A DNA stretch of 64,000 bases from JAHEZL01 sp964406465 (GTDB lineage: Bacteria > Bacteroidota > Bacteroidia > Flavobacteriales_C > GCA-002722245): contig CAYORT010000002.1 of assembly GCA_964406465.1 (NCBI GenBank), positions 124,001 through 188,000 on the forward strand. Direction: 5' to 3'. The first letter of the stretch is position 1. Every line of letters starts with the position of its first letter. The notes under the pieces are model-generated. The model made no database searches. It saw only the letters and a program-made list of their open reading frames with translations, and had not been told where the DNA came from. Below are positions 34,498 to 43,930 of this stretch, piece after piece. A program made the translations under genes and the position numbers.

Positions 34498-35721
34498 TTA
34501 AAAAAGATATGCGGCCATCAAATAAACTCCCTGATTGGAAAACTCTTTAGGTGCAATAAATCCCAACAGGTCGGAAGCACCAGCTCTTAATTGAAAATAT
34601 TTGCAATCGGCATTAAAGTTCAATCCAAGATGATAAGTGCCGTATCCACCGTAACCAGCATTGATATCGGCAGATAAGCATTTGTTGAATTTCCTTCCAT
34701 AAGCTACCATCAATTTAGGAATGTAAGTACCCCAGTTTTTGTAAGTGATATCTCCTTCAAGATAATTTTTAGCGCCAAGGTACTGACGGTAATTGGCATG
34801 TAAGGTAATTGGTAGTAGCATCCAATGTGATTCTTTGCGCGCTTTCAATCCATCTCCTGCTATGCTTTGTGCATTAATGTTATTAAAAGTTGAATCTTGT
34901 ATGGCAAAAATGTTATCTATTACGATTCCTTCGAAACGGATAGTAGTATCCATAGAATTATGAATGGTATTGTTGTTCCAACGCATAAATCCTAGGTTTC
35001 TGGCCTCAAATAAAATTCTGTATGATGAATCTTTCTTTACCTCATACTTTAAATTCAATCCGGCTCCCAACCCATTGAAAGCATCTAAGCCCGTATTATT
35101 GGTATCAGATTGATACATATCTCCTTTCATCGTGATATCGATATATTCACCTGTTTGCTGAGTAAAAATGTTTCCGCTGTTAACGGTAATATCGTACAAA
35201 TTCTCTCCTTTAATTAAACTTAAACCCAATTGCATTCTATGACTAAGCAACAAAGTGTCGGTCCAATCTTTTGTGAAACCAAACTGCAAAGATTGCGACT
35301 GCATGAATTTAACTTGGGTTCCCTGCAAATCGGCAGTTTTACCGGCATACTCCTTGTTACCATAAAAAATAATATTGAATAAGTCATCGGTAAATTGAAT
35401 ACCTAAGTCAATGTCGTAACCAACACCAGCAAAAAAGGAAGTTCTAGGAGCGATGCTATGAAAATACAATGCGGAGGCATTAATCTCTGCTCCCATTAGA
35501 TTGTATGCACCTAACTTATTTTGAACCGAATTCTTTAGGTCAGAATCAATGAATTGGCCAGTGTAAATACCATTTAAAAAATTGTAGTTTAAAACGGTGC
35601 TATTTAAAGAGTAATTTCCCGAAAATTCAATTTTTCGCAGTGGAGACATTTTGTTAAAATCCTGTGCTACTCCTATCGCAACAAAAAAACCAAAACAAAT
35701 CAACAATATATTTTTCTTCAT
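34498..35721 (-). CDS. Probable outer-membrane protein (DUF5723-like)
   Basis: 407 residues from the ATG at 35721 (the upstream GTG two codons earlier is less likely). Signal peptide MKKNILLICFGFFVAIGVAQ. The body consists of amphipathic strands with aromatic girdles (TSFFAGVGYDIDLGIQF, LNLKYEVKKDSSYRILFEAR, LPITLHANYRQYLGAKNYL) and ends YLMAAYLF, a terminal aromatic typical of outer-membrane barrels. It resembles Bacteroidota DUF5723 proteins. It lies about 55 nt downstream of the large lipoprotein gene, so the two probably form an operon and a shared envelope function. Confidence 0.72.
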   Translation of the reverse strand: MKKNILLICFGFFVAIGVAQDFNKMSPLRKIEFSGNYSLNSTVLNYNFLNGIYTGQFIDSDLKNSVQNKLGAYNLMGAEINASALYFHSIAPRTSFFAGVGYDIDLGIQFTDDLFNIIFYGNKEYAGKTADLQGTQVKFMQSQSLQFGFTKDWTDTLLLSHRMQLGLSLIKGENLYDITVNSGNIFTQQTGEYIDITMKGDMYQSDTNNTGLDAFNGLGAGLNLKYEVKKDSSYRILFEARNLGFMRWNNNTIHNSMDTTIRFEGIVIDNIFAIQDSTFNNINAQSIAGDGLKARKESHWMLLPITLHANYRQYLGAKNYLEGDITYKNWGTYIPKLMVAYGRKFNKCLSADINAGYGGYGTYHLGLNFNADCKYFQLRAGASDLLGFIAPKEFSNQGVYLMAAYLF

Positions 35722-35777
35722 TTTCACAATTTATTTGTCCTTATAGAGTCATCCATCGGCAACCGGATGACTCTACG

Positions 35778-37949
35778 CTATTTCAATTTCACTTTAAAAT
35801 CAAAGTCCCCTGTTAATTTACAATCTATGCTATAATCGCTATACACCTTCACGTAATCGGGACTATTAGCAGTATTAAACTTAGCAATCATTAGTATGTT
35901 CTTACTATTGAACAAATGTTCCATTTTAGCAGCAGAAACATCAAAAGAAACAACAGAATGAGATTTAGATTGAACTTTCCACTCACCTGCAACTTGTACC
36001 ATATTGGCAGCAGCAATATTTCCATTTTTAAATAGAGAATCAACTACATTTCCACTGTAATCGAGCATATAAATGGTAACATCAGCAGAAAAAGGAAAAC
36101 CATTGTCGCACACCAAAGCAAACTTACCATCGGTATAGGCGGCAGTGGCATCTGATTTCTCTAATGAAAATTCACTTGTATCTGCCAAAATCAAATCGGT
36201 AGTACTCATGGCTAACGGAACTTCGATATTCATATTTACAGACACCTGAGTACCATCGTAAGCAAAGTTGGTAGGACTTGCCAAAACCTGCTGATAAGTA
36301 GGAATTGGAATATTCTTATTTACATTAATCATTACATCATAGCGCGCAGAATCAGGAAAAATCTCAATCAATTGATTAATATTCGAATTACCCTTGTTAA
36401 AAGTTAGTGCGACATCGCTCGATGTGACGGGAGAGTTGCCATTGGGCACATCAAGTGCTGAAGGAACTACTATCGGAGTGTTTATTAAGGAACTACTTAA
36501 TGTTTTGGTGATATTTTGCTCTACATTTCGGGTGGATAAATCTAAAATATCGACACTCATTCCAGCTCCTAAACCATTAGATATAGCCAAATCAACTTTG
36601 ATATCTTCTAGGTTTAGGGCTCCCGACACATAATTATCAAAGGCATTCATTTTAGAGCCGGAAGGCCCTACTTTGATAGCTGGATTACCCAAATAACCAG
36701 TGGCTCCTGAAATTATTACATCCTTTAATCCAGCCTCTATATAAAAAGTATCACCCAAAGTAAGTGTTACCATTTGATTTTTAGATTTAACGCTTCCTAT
36801 GATTTGCTGTACAAAGGTGTTAATTGTATCGGCATCGGGGTAAATAGTATTCTTATTTAAATCGGTCATAACACCGGGATTGTCTTCAACGCCATAACCT
36901 CTTAAGCTCATTTCATAGCCTGTAAATGGAAAAGAAAAATTAGTGCTCACAATACTATTGGGAGGAGCAGGCGTGATAAATGTATCTATAAGAAACGGCA
37001 CCCCTCCTTTGGTCGCATTAGGAATAAAATACTTAAAGAAAATAGTATCTCTAATACTACTATTAACGCGCACTTCAACATTACCTTCCTTCACCGAGAT
37101 ATTATCAAGCATCATGTTGTCTTTCGTGAAAACGGTGATATCCTCCACCACATTAAAAACATCTTGATCGGGGAAATAAGCCTGAGCAGTAAGCGGTTTT
37201 AGATTTCTAATTTTAACTACCGTTGTTACCGCATTATTGGTATCGATAATTTTCGGTCCGGCTGAGGCATCGGTGTTCATATTTAATATTTTGGCAACCA
37301 TCTTTCCATATACCGTTTTACCTGCTAAATCGAAGCTCATTGTATAAGAGCTTCCACTAGGTATCACAGGAAAAGATCCTTGAGCAATAGTGGCGCCGCC
37401 ATACATTGCGTCATTTTTAAGCAAGAAATCAAGCACACTAATATCTACTGGCAAACCATTTTCAATTCTGATGTCCATGAAACCAGATATAACATCCATC
37501 GATTGAAAAAAAGTACTACCATCCAAATTAATGTCATTGGTACTAATATTTGAAAAAGCAGGAAAAATAAAGGGATTACCTTGATTTGAAAGGATAAAAG
37601 GCCCGGTAAATCCGCCTTGATCTCTAGCAATCTTACCCAAAGTAACCGGATACACCACAGAATCATTTGCCAAAACCAAAGATTGAAGACTAGTACCATA
37701 AGTATAGGTACTATCTGGAAATTTCAAAAGAGAATCGGTAGTAACGTTATAAAGATTCTCTTTATATACCACTTTTATAGATTTATCGGGATTCTCCTGC
37801 ACAACATCGTTACCCAGAACATCACTAATCGACAAAGATGACTTAAGCAAAGGCGCCACGGCATGAGCGTTCCAACTGGCATTTTCTAAATCTCTTCTAC
37901 AAGAGCTAAAACCCAATAATATCAACGAAAACCAAAGAAATTTCTTCAT
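35778..37949 (-). CDS. Large lipoprotein of unknown function
   Basis: 723 residues. MKKFLWFSLILLGFSSC is a lipoprotein signal with the lipid Cys at 17, followed by RRDLENASWNAHAVAPLLKSSLS. The rest is long and beta-rich, without catalytic signatures. Repeated patterns such as LTLGDTFYIEAGLKDVIISG and VMINVNKNIPIPTYQ suggest beta-sandwich modules. It is likely anchored in the outer membrane, on either face. It is paired with the DUF5723-like barrel gene directly downstream. The family is not recognised with certainty. Confidence 0.68.
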   Translation of the reverse strand: MKKFLWFSLILLGFSSCRRDLENASWNAHAVAPLLKSSLSISDVLGNDVVQENPDKSIKVVYKENLYNVTTDSLLKFPDSTYTYGTSLQSLVLANDSVVYPVTLGKIARDQGGFTGPFILSNQGNPFIFPAFSNISTNDINLDGSTFFQSMDVISGFMDIRIENGLPVDISVLDFLLKNDAMYGGATIAQGSFPVIPSGSSYTMSFDLAGKTVYGKMVAKILNMNTDASAGPKIIDTNNAVTTVVKIRNLKPLTAQAYFPDQDVFNVVEDITVFTKDNMMLDNISVKEGNVEVRVNSSIRDTIFFKYFIPNATKGGVPFLIDTFITPAPPNSIVSTNFSFPFTGYEMSLRGYGVEDNPGVMTDLNKNTIYPDADTINTFVQQIIGSVKSKNQMVTLTLGDTFYIEAGLKDVIISGATGYLGNPAIKVGPSGSKMNAFDNYVSGALNLEDIKVDLAISNGLGAGMSVDILDLSTRNVEQNITKTLSSSLINTPIVVPSALDVPNGNSPVTSSDVALTFNKGNSNINQLIEIFPDSARYDVMINVNKNIPIPTYQQVLASPTNFAYDGTQVSVNMNIEVPLAMSTTDLILADTSEFSLEKSDATAAYTDGKFALVCDNGFPFSADVTIYMLDYSGNVVDSLFKNGNIAAANMVQVAGEWKVQSKSHSVVSFDVSAAKMEHLFNSKNILMIAKFNTANSPDYVKVYSDYSIDCKLTGDFDFKVKLK

Positions 37950-38065
37950 AATTAAGTTCTGAAAAATTAAATATAGTAAAAAGCAAAAACTCCCCCTCTA
38001 CTAAAAGGACGTAAAAAAAGAAAAAAGTTGCTTTTAAAATTTTATTGAAAAAATAAGCTCCGAAT

Positions 38066-38096
38066 TTTCGAGATTTAAAAGTTTGTCGTATGTTTG
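38066..38096 (+). promoter_or_regulatory. Promoter of tRNA-Ser
   Basis: TTTC (38066-38069), a 19-nt spacer and TATGTTTG (38089-38096) fit the Bacteroidota promoter with one mismatch at -33. The tRNA starts 5 nt after the -7 element, so transcription would begin at or next to the mature 5' end. Confidence 0.55.
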
Positions 38097-38100
38097 CGGC

Positions 38101-38188
<88 letters not shown>

Positions 38189-38315
38189 CAAAAAATTGAA
38201 GAGTGAGATTCCATCTCACTCTTTTTTTTATTCCCCTGCTGCTCCATCCCTTCCTTTAGATTTTCTTTAGATTATTGTTTTACCTTGCCAACAAACATGA
38301 ATTACTAGGACTTTA

Positions 38316-38483
38316 ATGAATAATAACTGGTTAAAAAAGAAGAAAAAATGGACTAAACCAGTTTTAACTTTTCTAAACAAAGAAGAGGTTGATGTTAAGT
38401 TAGAAATAGATGACGATGATGATGAAATACGCAATAGAATTCTTAAAAACAGATGGATTATTAATTATTTCAGAACTCAATAA
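38316..38483 (+). CDS. Small basic/acidic protein, 55 residues
   Basis: ATG at 38316 opens a 55-codon frame beginning MNNNWLKKKKKWTKPVLTFL, with an acidic middle (EIDDDDDEIRNRI) and ending RWIINYFRTQ. A Lys cluster followed by an Asp cluster and regular hydrophobic spacing look more like a real small protein than chance. It is followed by a compound hairpin resembling a terminator. The family is not recognised. It lies between tRNA-Ser and the response regulator gene. Confidence 0.4.
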   Translation: MNNNWLKKKKKWTKPVLTFLNKEEVDVKLEIDDDDDEIRNRILKNRWIINYFRTQ

Positions 38484-38501
38484 AACAAAACAATTACCCC
38501 T

Positions 38502-38570
38502 GCCCCTCGCCATACTCAAATGTCTGTTCGTTGGTAATTTATTACCAATTCCCCGTGCGAGGGGCTTTCT
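38502..38570 (+). terminator. Compound hairpin before the two-component genes
   Basis: Outer stem GCCCCTCGC (38502-38510) with GCGAGGGGC (38557-38565) encloses a second hairpin TTGGTAA-TTTA-TTACCAA (38531-38548). It is followed by TTTCTTTC. It probably terminates the upstream transcript 30 nt before the response regulator; an attenuator role is possible. Confidence 0.5.
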
Positions 38571-38599
38571 TTCAATAAAGAATATTAATTTGCACTCGC

Positions 38600-39277
38600 A
38601 TGAAACTCTTAATTATTGAAGACGAACCCGAACTTTTAGCCACCACCAAAGAATATTTGAATGCTGTAGGCTACGTTTGTGAAAGTGCCGCTAAATTAGA
38701 TTCTGCACTCGATAAAATAGTTCAATATGAATATGACTGTGTGATAGTTGACCTAGGCCTACCCGACGGCAATGGTTTAGATGTTATCACCGAATTAAAA
38801 AGAAAAACATCAAGCACAGGAATAATCATAATTTCTGCAAAAACATCCATTGAAGACAAATTACAGGGTTTAGAAAATGGAGCCGACGACTATTTAACCA
38901 AACCTTTTCACCTATCAGAACTCAATGCAAGAATAAAATCGGTGATAAGACGAAGGAAATTTCAGGGCAATAAATGCATCAATTTCAACGAAATTAGTGT
39001 GAACATAGACACTCTTGAAGTTTTAGTAAACAACCAGGCAATAGCACTTACCAAAAAAGAACTTTATCTGCTCATTTACTTTTTAGAAAACAAAGAAAAA
39101 GTAGTCACCAGAGAATCTCTACTCGACCATCTTTGGGGTGAATACATGAGCTCTAGCGACACACTAGATTTCACCTATACGCACGTAAGTAATTTGCGAA
39201 AAAAACTTACCCAAGGAGGAGCTAACGACTATATTAAAACAGTATACGGAATTGGATATAAATTTTCTGAAAGATGA
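38600..39277 (+). CDS. OmpR-family response regulator
   Basis: 225 residues. The receiver domain (1-115) has the acidic pair in IIEDEPEL, phospho-acceptor Asp51 in VDLGLPDGNG, and the Lys of YLTKPFHLSEL. The winged-helix output domain (about 130-225) ends LRKKLTQGGANDYIKTVYGIGYKF. It receives phosphate from the kinase encoded next, whose start overlaps this stop (ATGA). Target genes cannot be told. The compound hairpin directly upstream may influence expression. Confidence 0.94.
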   Translation: MKLLIIEDEPELLATTKEYLNAVGYVCESAAKLDSALDKIVQYEYDCVIVDLGLPDGNGLDVITELKRKTSSTGIIIISAKTSIEDKLQGLENGADDYLTKPFHLSELNARIKSVIRRRKFQGNKCINFNEISVNIDTLEVLVNNQAIALTKKELYLLIYFLENKEKVVTRESLLDHLWGEYMSSSDTLDFTYTHVSNLRKKLTQGGANDYIKTVYGIGYKFSER

Positions 39278-40530
39278 GGCAAATTAAACAATCTAGATGG
39301 TATTTATTTTTAGTCTCTCTAGTGATGCTATGCTTTGGCGGCATACTATTCTTTGTTTTACTTGATTATGTTATCGAGTATGACATCGAAAACAAATTAC
39401 AAAGAAGAAAAAATTACACTATAAATAAGTTAATGGAATCGGATAGTATTATCCATTATCAAAACTATTCGGCAAATATGCTGCATATTGAAGAAACAGC
39501 ACCTTTTGAGGTGGCAGGTGACGAGATTTTATCAGACACTATCATTTACGACAAAATAGAACAAAGAAATATCTCCTACAGAAAATTAACTTTTAAATTG
39601 AAAGCACGAGACCATTACTTCTACATCGAATTAAGACGCTCTTTATTAGAAAAAAGACAAATCTTAGGGGGTGTAATTGTGCTAGTTGTAATCATTGTGA
39701 TAGTTTTTTCAAGTATTCTCGCCTTCCTAAATCATAAACTGTCAAAGAAAATATGGCATTCGTTTCAGGGTATACTCGACAACATTAAAAACTACAATAC
39801 AAGTAGTTCTGCAAATCTTAGCTTCCCCAAAAGTGAAGTAGAAGAATTCGATATCCTTTCTCATGAAATCACCAATTTAACACACAAAATTCAAAAGGAG
39901 TTTATTGAAAATACTTCTCATGAAATGAAAACACCTTTGGCGATTATCAACAACAAACTGGAATTGCTATTGCAATCAGACAACTTAACACAGCAGCAAC
40001 TAGATTCACTTAACTCTTCTATTCGTGCCACCAAACGATTATCGAAGTTAAACGACTCTCTTTTACTTTTGGCTAGAATAAAAAACAAGCAATATGATCA
40101 AAACAAAAGAATAAATTTAAACGCATTGGTGAGCGAACATTTACACAATCTAACTGAACTTACCGAAGCAAGAGGCATGATAATAAGCACAGATTTCACC
40201 GATGAAATTATTCTAAACATCAATCCTTTTCTTGCTGATATATTAATCGAAAACCTAATTTCAAATGCCATACTGCACAACAATCAAATTGGTAGCTTAG
40301 TTATCCAAATTAGCGAGCAAAAACTAACAATTATCAATACGGGTGATAAACCAAATACTAACCCACAAAATCTATTTGATAGATTTAGTAAATCGAGTTC
40401 AAAAACAAATTCTTTGGGATTAGGATTATCAATCATTAAAAGCATTTGTGACTCCTACCAATTTAGAGTAAAATACACTTACGAAAATGAAAGACATAGA
40501 ATGGAGATAGACTTTAACCAACAAGCCTAA
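39274..40530 (+). CDS. Sensor histidine kinase
   Basis: 418 residues. It has two TM helices (about 10-32 and 130-150) around a ~100-residue periplasmic domain. HisKA carries the phospho-acceptor His216 in ENTSHEMKTPLAIINNKLEL. The HATPase domain has the N box ENLISNAILHNNQ, a weak G1 region (IINTGDKPN), and the G2 box SLGLGLSIIKSICDSY. It senses an unidentified envelope signal and phosphorylates the partner regulator, to which it is translationally coupled. It converges on the DUF2490-like gene 2 nt away. The overlapping GCC...AAAA/TTTT...GGC palindrome there may act as a shared terminator. Confidence 0.93.
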   Translation: MRQIKQSRWYLFLVSLVMLCFGGILFFVLLDYVIEYDIENKLQRRKNYTINKLMESDSIIHYQNYSANMLHIEETAPFEVAGDEILSDTIIYDKIEQRNISYRKLTFKLKARDHYFYIELRRSLLEKRQILGGVIVLVVIIVIVFSSILAFLNHKLSKKIWHSFQGILDNIKNYNTSSSANLSFPKSEVEEFDILSHEITNLTHKIQKEFIENTSHEMKTPLAIINNKLELLLQSDNLTQQQLDSLNSSIRATKRLSKLNDSLLLLARIKNKQYDQNKRINLNALVSEHLHNLTELTEARGMIISTDFTDEIILNINPFLADILIENLISNAILHNNQIGSLVIQISEQKLTIINTGDKPNTNPQNLFDRFSKSSSKTNSLGLGLSIIKSICDSYQFRVKYTYENERHRMEIDFNQQA

Positions 40531-40532
40531 AA

Positions 40533-41234
40533 TTATTTTTTGGCAAATTTTGTTAGATCCACATCGTAAGCGAAGGTGAAACTAAAATACTTTCGATTAT
40601 AGGTATCATTTAAATCATTGGAAAAACCTACCAAAACTTGAACATTAGAAAAAACCATCCATCCCAACATGGCATGATAACGCAATCTATTGTATAGGGG
40701 AGAATCATTGTTTAAAAACAATTCAATTTCGCTTTGTAAAAACAAGGCATTTCGCTCTAGTTTTCTTTTGTTGAAAGGGATGCTATTTTGAAATCTCAAT
40801 CTATGGCGCAAGTAAAAATCTTTATCGTCAATTAACCTTTCTTCTAAACGATATCTGAAATCATAAAAAAATCTGCCACAGTTATTGGCATAAGACACAT
40901 GCTGCCAAAGGCGCATCTCTGTTTGATAAATTTGAACCAATTCGGTTGTAGGAGCAACATTCTTAAATGAAGCATATCCCCCACCAAACATAAAGTGTGA
41001 AGAATCGGCGCGATAAAAAGCCCCTACTCTAAATGCAAACTGTTCAATATTAGGCAGCAAAGTATAATGTCGGTAGTTTCTTTCCGCATACATCGCCCAA
41101 TTTTTGGTAAGCCAAGTGTTGCTTCTAAAAGACATCCACTTTCCCAATCGCTGGTCATTATATTGAAGTTGTTGTGCATAAGAACATGGCACCACCAACA
41201 TCAATGCAAGAATAAAAACCACTATTGATCTCAT
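40533..41234 (-). CDS. DUF2490-like outer-membrane barrel protein
   Basis: 233 residues with a signal peptide (MRSIVVFILALMLVVPCSYAQ). The body matches DUF2490 in pattern: QLQYNDQRLGKWMSFRSNTWLTKNWAMYAERNYR, repeated strands, RYRLEERLIDDKDFYLRHRLRFQ, and a C-terminal YFSFTFAYDVDL. A porin-like or maintenance role in the outer membrane is likely. It starts 3 nt after the carbonic-anhydrase stop, and the latter follows the SulP gene by 9 nt, so the three form one operon. That makes a role in anion passage through the outer membrane attractive, but unproven. Confidence 0.72.
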   Translation of the reverse strand: MRSIVVFILALMLVVPCSYAQQLQYNDQRLGKWMSFRSNTWLTKNWAMYAERNYRHYTLLPNIEQFAFRVGAFYRADSSHFMFGGGYASFKNVAPTTELVQIYQTEMRLWQHVSYANNCGRFFYDFRYRLEERLIDDKDFYLRHRLRFQNSIPFNKRKLERNALFLQSEIELFLNNDSPLYNRLRYHAMLGWMVFSNVQVLVGFSNDLNDTYNRKYFSFTFAYDVDLTKFAKK

Positions 41235-41237
41235 AAA

Positions 41238-41852
41238 CTATTTGTTTGTAGATTCAACTGTTATCAACTCTTTGATTAAACCATTAGCTACATCGTACAC
41301 CCATCCATGCAAAGATGGAGTATTTCCATTTCTCCAAGCGGCTTTTACCACGGCTGTTTTCTGCAAATCTCTTACTTGCTCAATTACATTCAACTCAACA
41401 AATCTGCGAGCTCTGGCTTCTAAATCACTTATGCCATCCAACTCTATTTTATTGAAGCGGTAAACGTCTTTAATATGGTCAATCCAGTTGTCTACCAATC
41501 CATACTGCTTGTCGGTCATAGCAGCCAAAACACCACCACAATTGTAATGTCCACATACAATCACATGCTTAACTCCCAAAATACTAACCGCATAATCCAA
41601 ACAGCTCAACATATTCATATCGGTATGTATCACCATGTTGGCCACGTTTCTGTGCACAAACACCTCTCCCGGTAATGCACCAATAATTTCATTGGCAGGC
41701 ACTCGACTATCGGCACAACCTATCCATAATACAGGGGGTTTTTGTCCAGTAGCTAATTTTGAAAAGAAATCGGGATTTTCATCGATTTTCTTTTCTACCC
41801 ATTTCTTATTGTTTTCTAAAAGCTGATTATAAAAAGTTTGCATATCATTCAT
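41238..41852 (-). CDS. Beta-class carbonic anhydrase
   Basis: 204 residues, normal for beta-class enzymes. The zinc site is visible as CADSRVPANEIIG (Cys, with the Asp-Arg dyad) and VCGHYNCGGVLAAM (His and Cys). LWIGCADSRVP and FVHRNVANMV are diagnostic. It interconverts CO2 and bicarbonate in the cytosol. Its gene is 9 nt downstream of the SulP transporter, a pairing known from bicarbonate-uptake systems: the transporter brings in HCO3- and the enzyme equilibrates it for carboxylases such as the acyl-CoA carboxylase encoded at 58147. Confidence 0.95.
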   Translation of the reverse strand: MNDMQTFYNQLLENNKKWVEKKIDENPDFFSKLATGQKPPVLWIGCADSRVPANEIIGALPGEVFVHRNVANMVIHTDMNMLSCLDYAVSILGVKHVIVCGHYNCGGVLAAMTDKQYGLVDNWIDHIKDVYRFNKIELDGISDLEARARRFVELNVIEQVRDLQKTAVVKAAWRNGNTPSLHGWVYDVANGLIKELITVESTNK

Positions 41853-41861
41853 TTTTTAAAG

Positions 41862-43418
41862 TTAATGTAAATCACCCGACACCTCCAAATCTGGAATATT
41901 CTTCAACTCCAGTTGTATGTTTTTTTCCTTCGCTATTTCCTTGAAACGATGAATGGCGTAAAGCGCATCATAATCGATAGTTTGTGATTTAGAACCATCA
42001 ATTACCACCTTACTTTTAGGAGGTAATTCATTCAACATTTTTTGTAAGCTAGGTTTATTTAAAAATGAAACGTGTTCGCTCAAAGTGATATTAACCACGC
42101 CATCACTTGTGTCTTTATCTTGAAAATAAGGTATTTGATAATTCGCCTTCAAAATATAAAAAACGCCAACCACGATACCAATTCCAATTCCATAAAGTAA
42201 ATTACTTACCATTATGGCAATAACTGTAACAATGAAAGGAATAAACTGATTTAGTCCCAATTTATATTGATTGCTATATAAAGAGGGTTTAGTTAATTTG
42301 TAACCTACAATAAGTAAAATCGCAGCTAAAGAAGAGAGTGGAATGTAATTTATATATTTTGCTAGCGAAAGCACAGATATCAATAATAGCACCCCATGAA
42401 AAATACCCGAAAGTTTGGTTTTACTTCCTGCATTAATATTTGCCGAACTTCGCACAATTACAGCTGTAATTGGCAATCCACCAATTAATCCCGATAAAAC
42501 ATTTCCAGCGCCTTGAGCCAATAATTCTCTATTTTGAGGAGTGACACGCTTTTGCAGATCTAATTTATCTACGGCCTCTAAACTCAGCAAGGTTTCTAAA
42601 GACGCCACAAAAGCCAAGGTAAAGGCCACCACATACACTTGTGGATTACTAATTGCCAAGAAATCGGGAAAAATAAATGCATCACCTATTTCACTTATAG
42701 ATTTGAACTCAGGCAATGCCACCAAATGGCTCTTTTCAATAATAAACTGAGGAAAAGCAAAACTGTAAAGCACATTGGTTAACAATCCGAATAACACAGC
42801 AACCAATGCTCCAGGTATTTGCTTTAGTAACTCTACCTTTTTAATCCATTTGGTTTCCCAAAGCAGAAGAATTGCAAAAGAGATAGATCCTGTAATCACA
42901 ACCCCGAAATTCATTTCTTCTAGTGCATCTAATAGATATGAAAAGGTAGTTTTACCATCATTTTGAAAAAACTCCATCTCTCCAAAAGCATCCTTATCAA
43001 CACCCACAAAATGGGGAATCTCCTTCAGTATTAGAGTAAGTCCAATACCTGCCAACATACCCTTAATTACATTCGTAGGGAAATACAAACTAATGACTCC
43101 GGCCTTCAAAAATCCAAATATGAGCTGCATGATTCCAGCCAATACTAAAGCAAGTAAAAAAGCTTCATAACTACCTAAGGTATGTATTGCGGTAACTACA
43201 ATAGTAATTAAACCTGCAGCCGGCCCACTAACACTAGTTTGCGAACCACTCAACACGCCTACCACTATCCCCCCAACAATACCAGCTATGATTCCAGAAA
43301 TCATAGGCGCTCCAGAAGCCAAAGCTATTCCTAAACACAAAGGCAGCGCAACCAAAAAGACTACAAGACCAGCTGGCAAATCATATTTCAACGATTTTAA
43401 GTACGAAATTTTTCCCAT
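41862..43418 (-). CDS. SulP-family anion (probable bicarbonate) transporter
   Basis: 518 residues. It starts LKYDLPAGLVVFLVALPLCLGIALASGAP (the SulP signature, TM1), with about 11-12 membrane helices. SQTSVSGPAAGLITIV in TM3 and NVLSGLIGGLPITAVIVRSSANINAGSKTKLSG in TM8-9 are typical. A C-terminal STAS domain (about 430-518) follows (VVNITLSEHVSFLNKPSL, KVVIDGSKSQTIDYDAL). SulP proteins move sulfate, bicarbonate or dicarboxylates, usually with Na+ or H+. The immediately downstream carbonic anhydrase makes bicarbonate the best guess. Confidence 0.93.
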   Translation of the reverse strand: MGKISYLKSLKYDLPAGLVVFLVALPLCLGIALASGAPMISGIIAGIVGGIVVGVLSGSQTSVSGPAAGLITIVVTAIHTLGSYEAFLLALVLAGIMQLIFGFLKAGVISLYFPTNVIKGMLAGIGLTLILKEIPHFVGVDKDAFGEMEFFQNDGKTTFSYLLDALEEMNFGVVITGSISFAILLLWETKWIKKVELLKQIPGALVAVLFGLLTNVLYSFAFPQFIIEKSHLVALPEFKSISEIGDAFIFPDFLAISNPQVYVVAFTLAFVASLETLLSLEAVDKLDLQKRVTPQNRELLAQGAGNVLSGLIGGLPITAVIVRSSANINAGSKTKLSGIFHGVLLLISVLSLAKYINYIPLSSLAAILLIVGYKLTKPSLYSNQYKLGLNQFIPFIVTVIAIMVSNLLYGIGIGIVVGVFYILKANYQIPYFQDKDTSDGVVNITLSEHVSFLNKPSLQKMLNELPPKSKVVIDGSKSQTIDYDALYAIHRFKEIAKEKNIQLELKNIPDLEVSGDLH

Positions 43419-43467
43419 TGAACACTATTATGCACCACAAAGCTGTGCGATTATACTTGATGAATTA

Positions 43468-43815
43468 TTACGACAGAATAATCTTGTGGTCGGGAGGTGG
43501 AGTAAAAGTGTTGTAAAAACCTTGAGGCAAATTAATATTCTGGTGCTGTTTATGTAATGTTTGAAGGTTATTTTGAACTAAGAGTATTAAGTACTGGATA
43601 TCATGTATAGCCTTAGCATCTTCTTCGGCGTCTATCTCCTTTTCTTTAACCGGACTATCATCATCAGTATCTTCGATTTCTTTTTCGGCAAGCGCCACCT
43701 TCTTTTCACTTTGATTCATCTTTATTGCAATATCTAAACTAATCTGCGCTAAAAAAATTACACACAAAGCAAGAGCTACAAATCTTATTAAACTATGTTT
43801 AGCTGATGAAATCAC
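43468..43815 (-). CDS. Small single-span membrane protein of unknown function
   Basis: About 115 residues from a GTG at 43815; a TTG at 43836 is the other possible start. No ATG is available before the hydrophobic segment. A promoter-like TATTTTTG at 43827-43820 favours the shorter form or a leaderless mRNA. It has one hydrophobic helix (LIRFVALALCVIFLAQISL), an acidic linker (EKEIEDTDDDSPVKEKEIDAEEDA cut here as two parts around Pro), then a helical and Pro-rich tail (FTPPPDHKI). It is divergent from the RND efflux operon, 115 nt away. Function unknown. Confidence 0.5.
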   Translation of the reverse strand: MISSAKHSLIRFVALALCVIFLAQISLDIAIKMNQSEKKVALAEKEIEDTDDDSPVKEKEIDAEEDAKAIHDIQYLILLVQNNLQTLHKQHQNINLPQGFYNTFTPPPDHKIILS

Positions 43816-43930
43816 CCTACAAAAATAGCAAAGCAATTAACATATGCTTAATTAATACAGTAAAAAAAAAGTGTTAATTGTTGGTACAATCATTTTATTT
43901 AAGCCTTTGAAATGCTTACTTTTAAGCCCT

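Noticed and set aside
36394..36633. Plus-strand frame opposite the large lipoprotein gene
   Set aside because: No features; the minus-strand lipoprotein is continuous over 723 codons.
43871..43930. 20-codon extension of the RND adaptor
   Set aside because: The ATG at 43931 is followed directly by the charged residues and TM anchor expected for the family.
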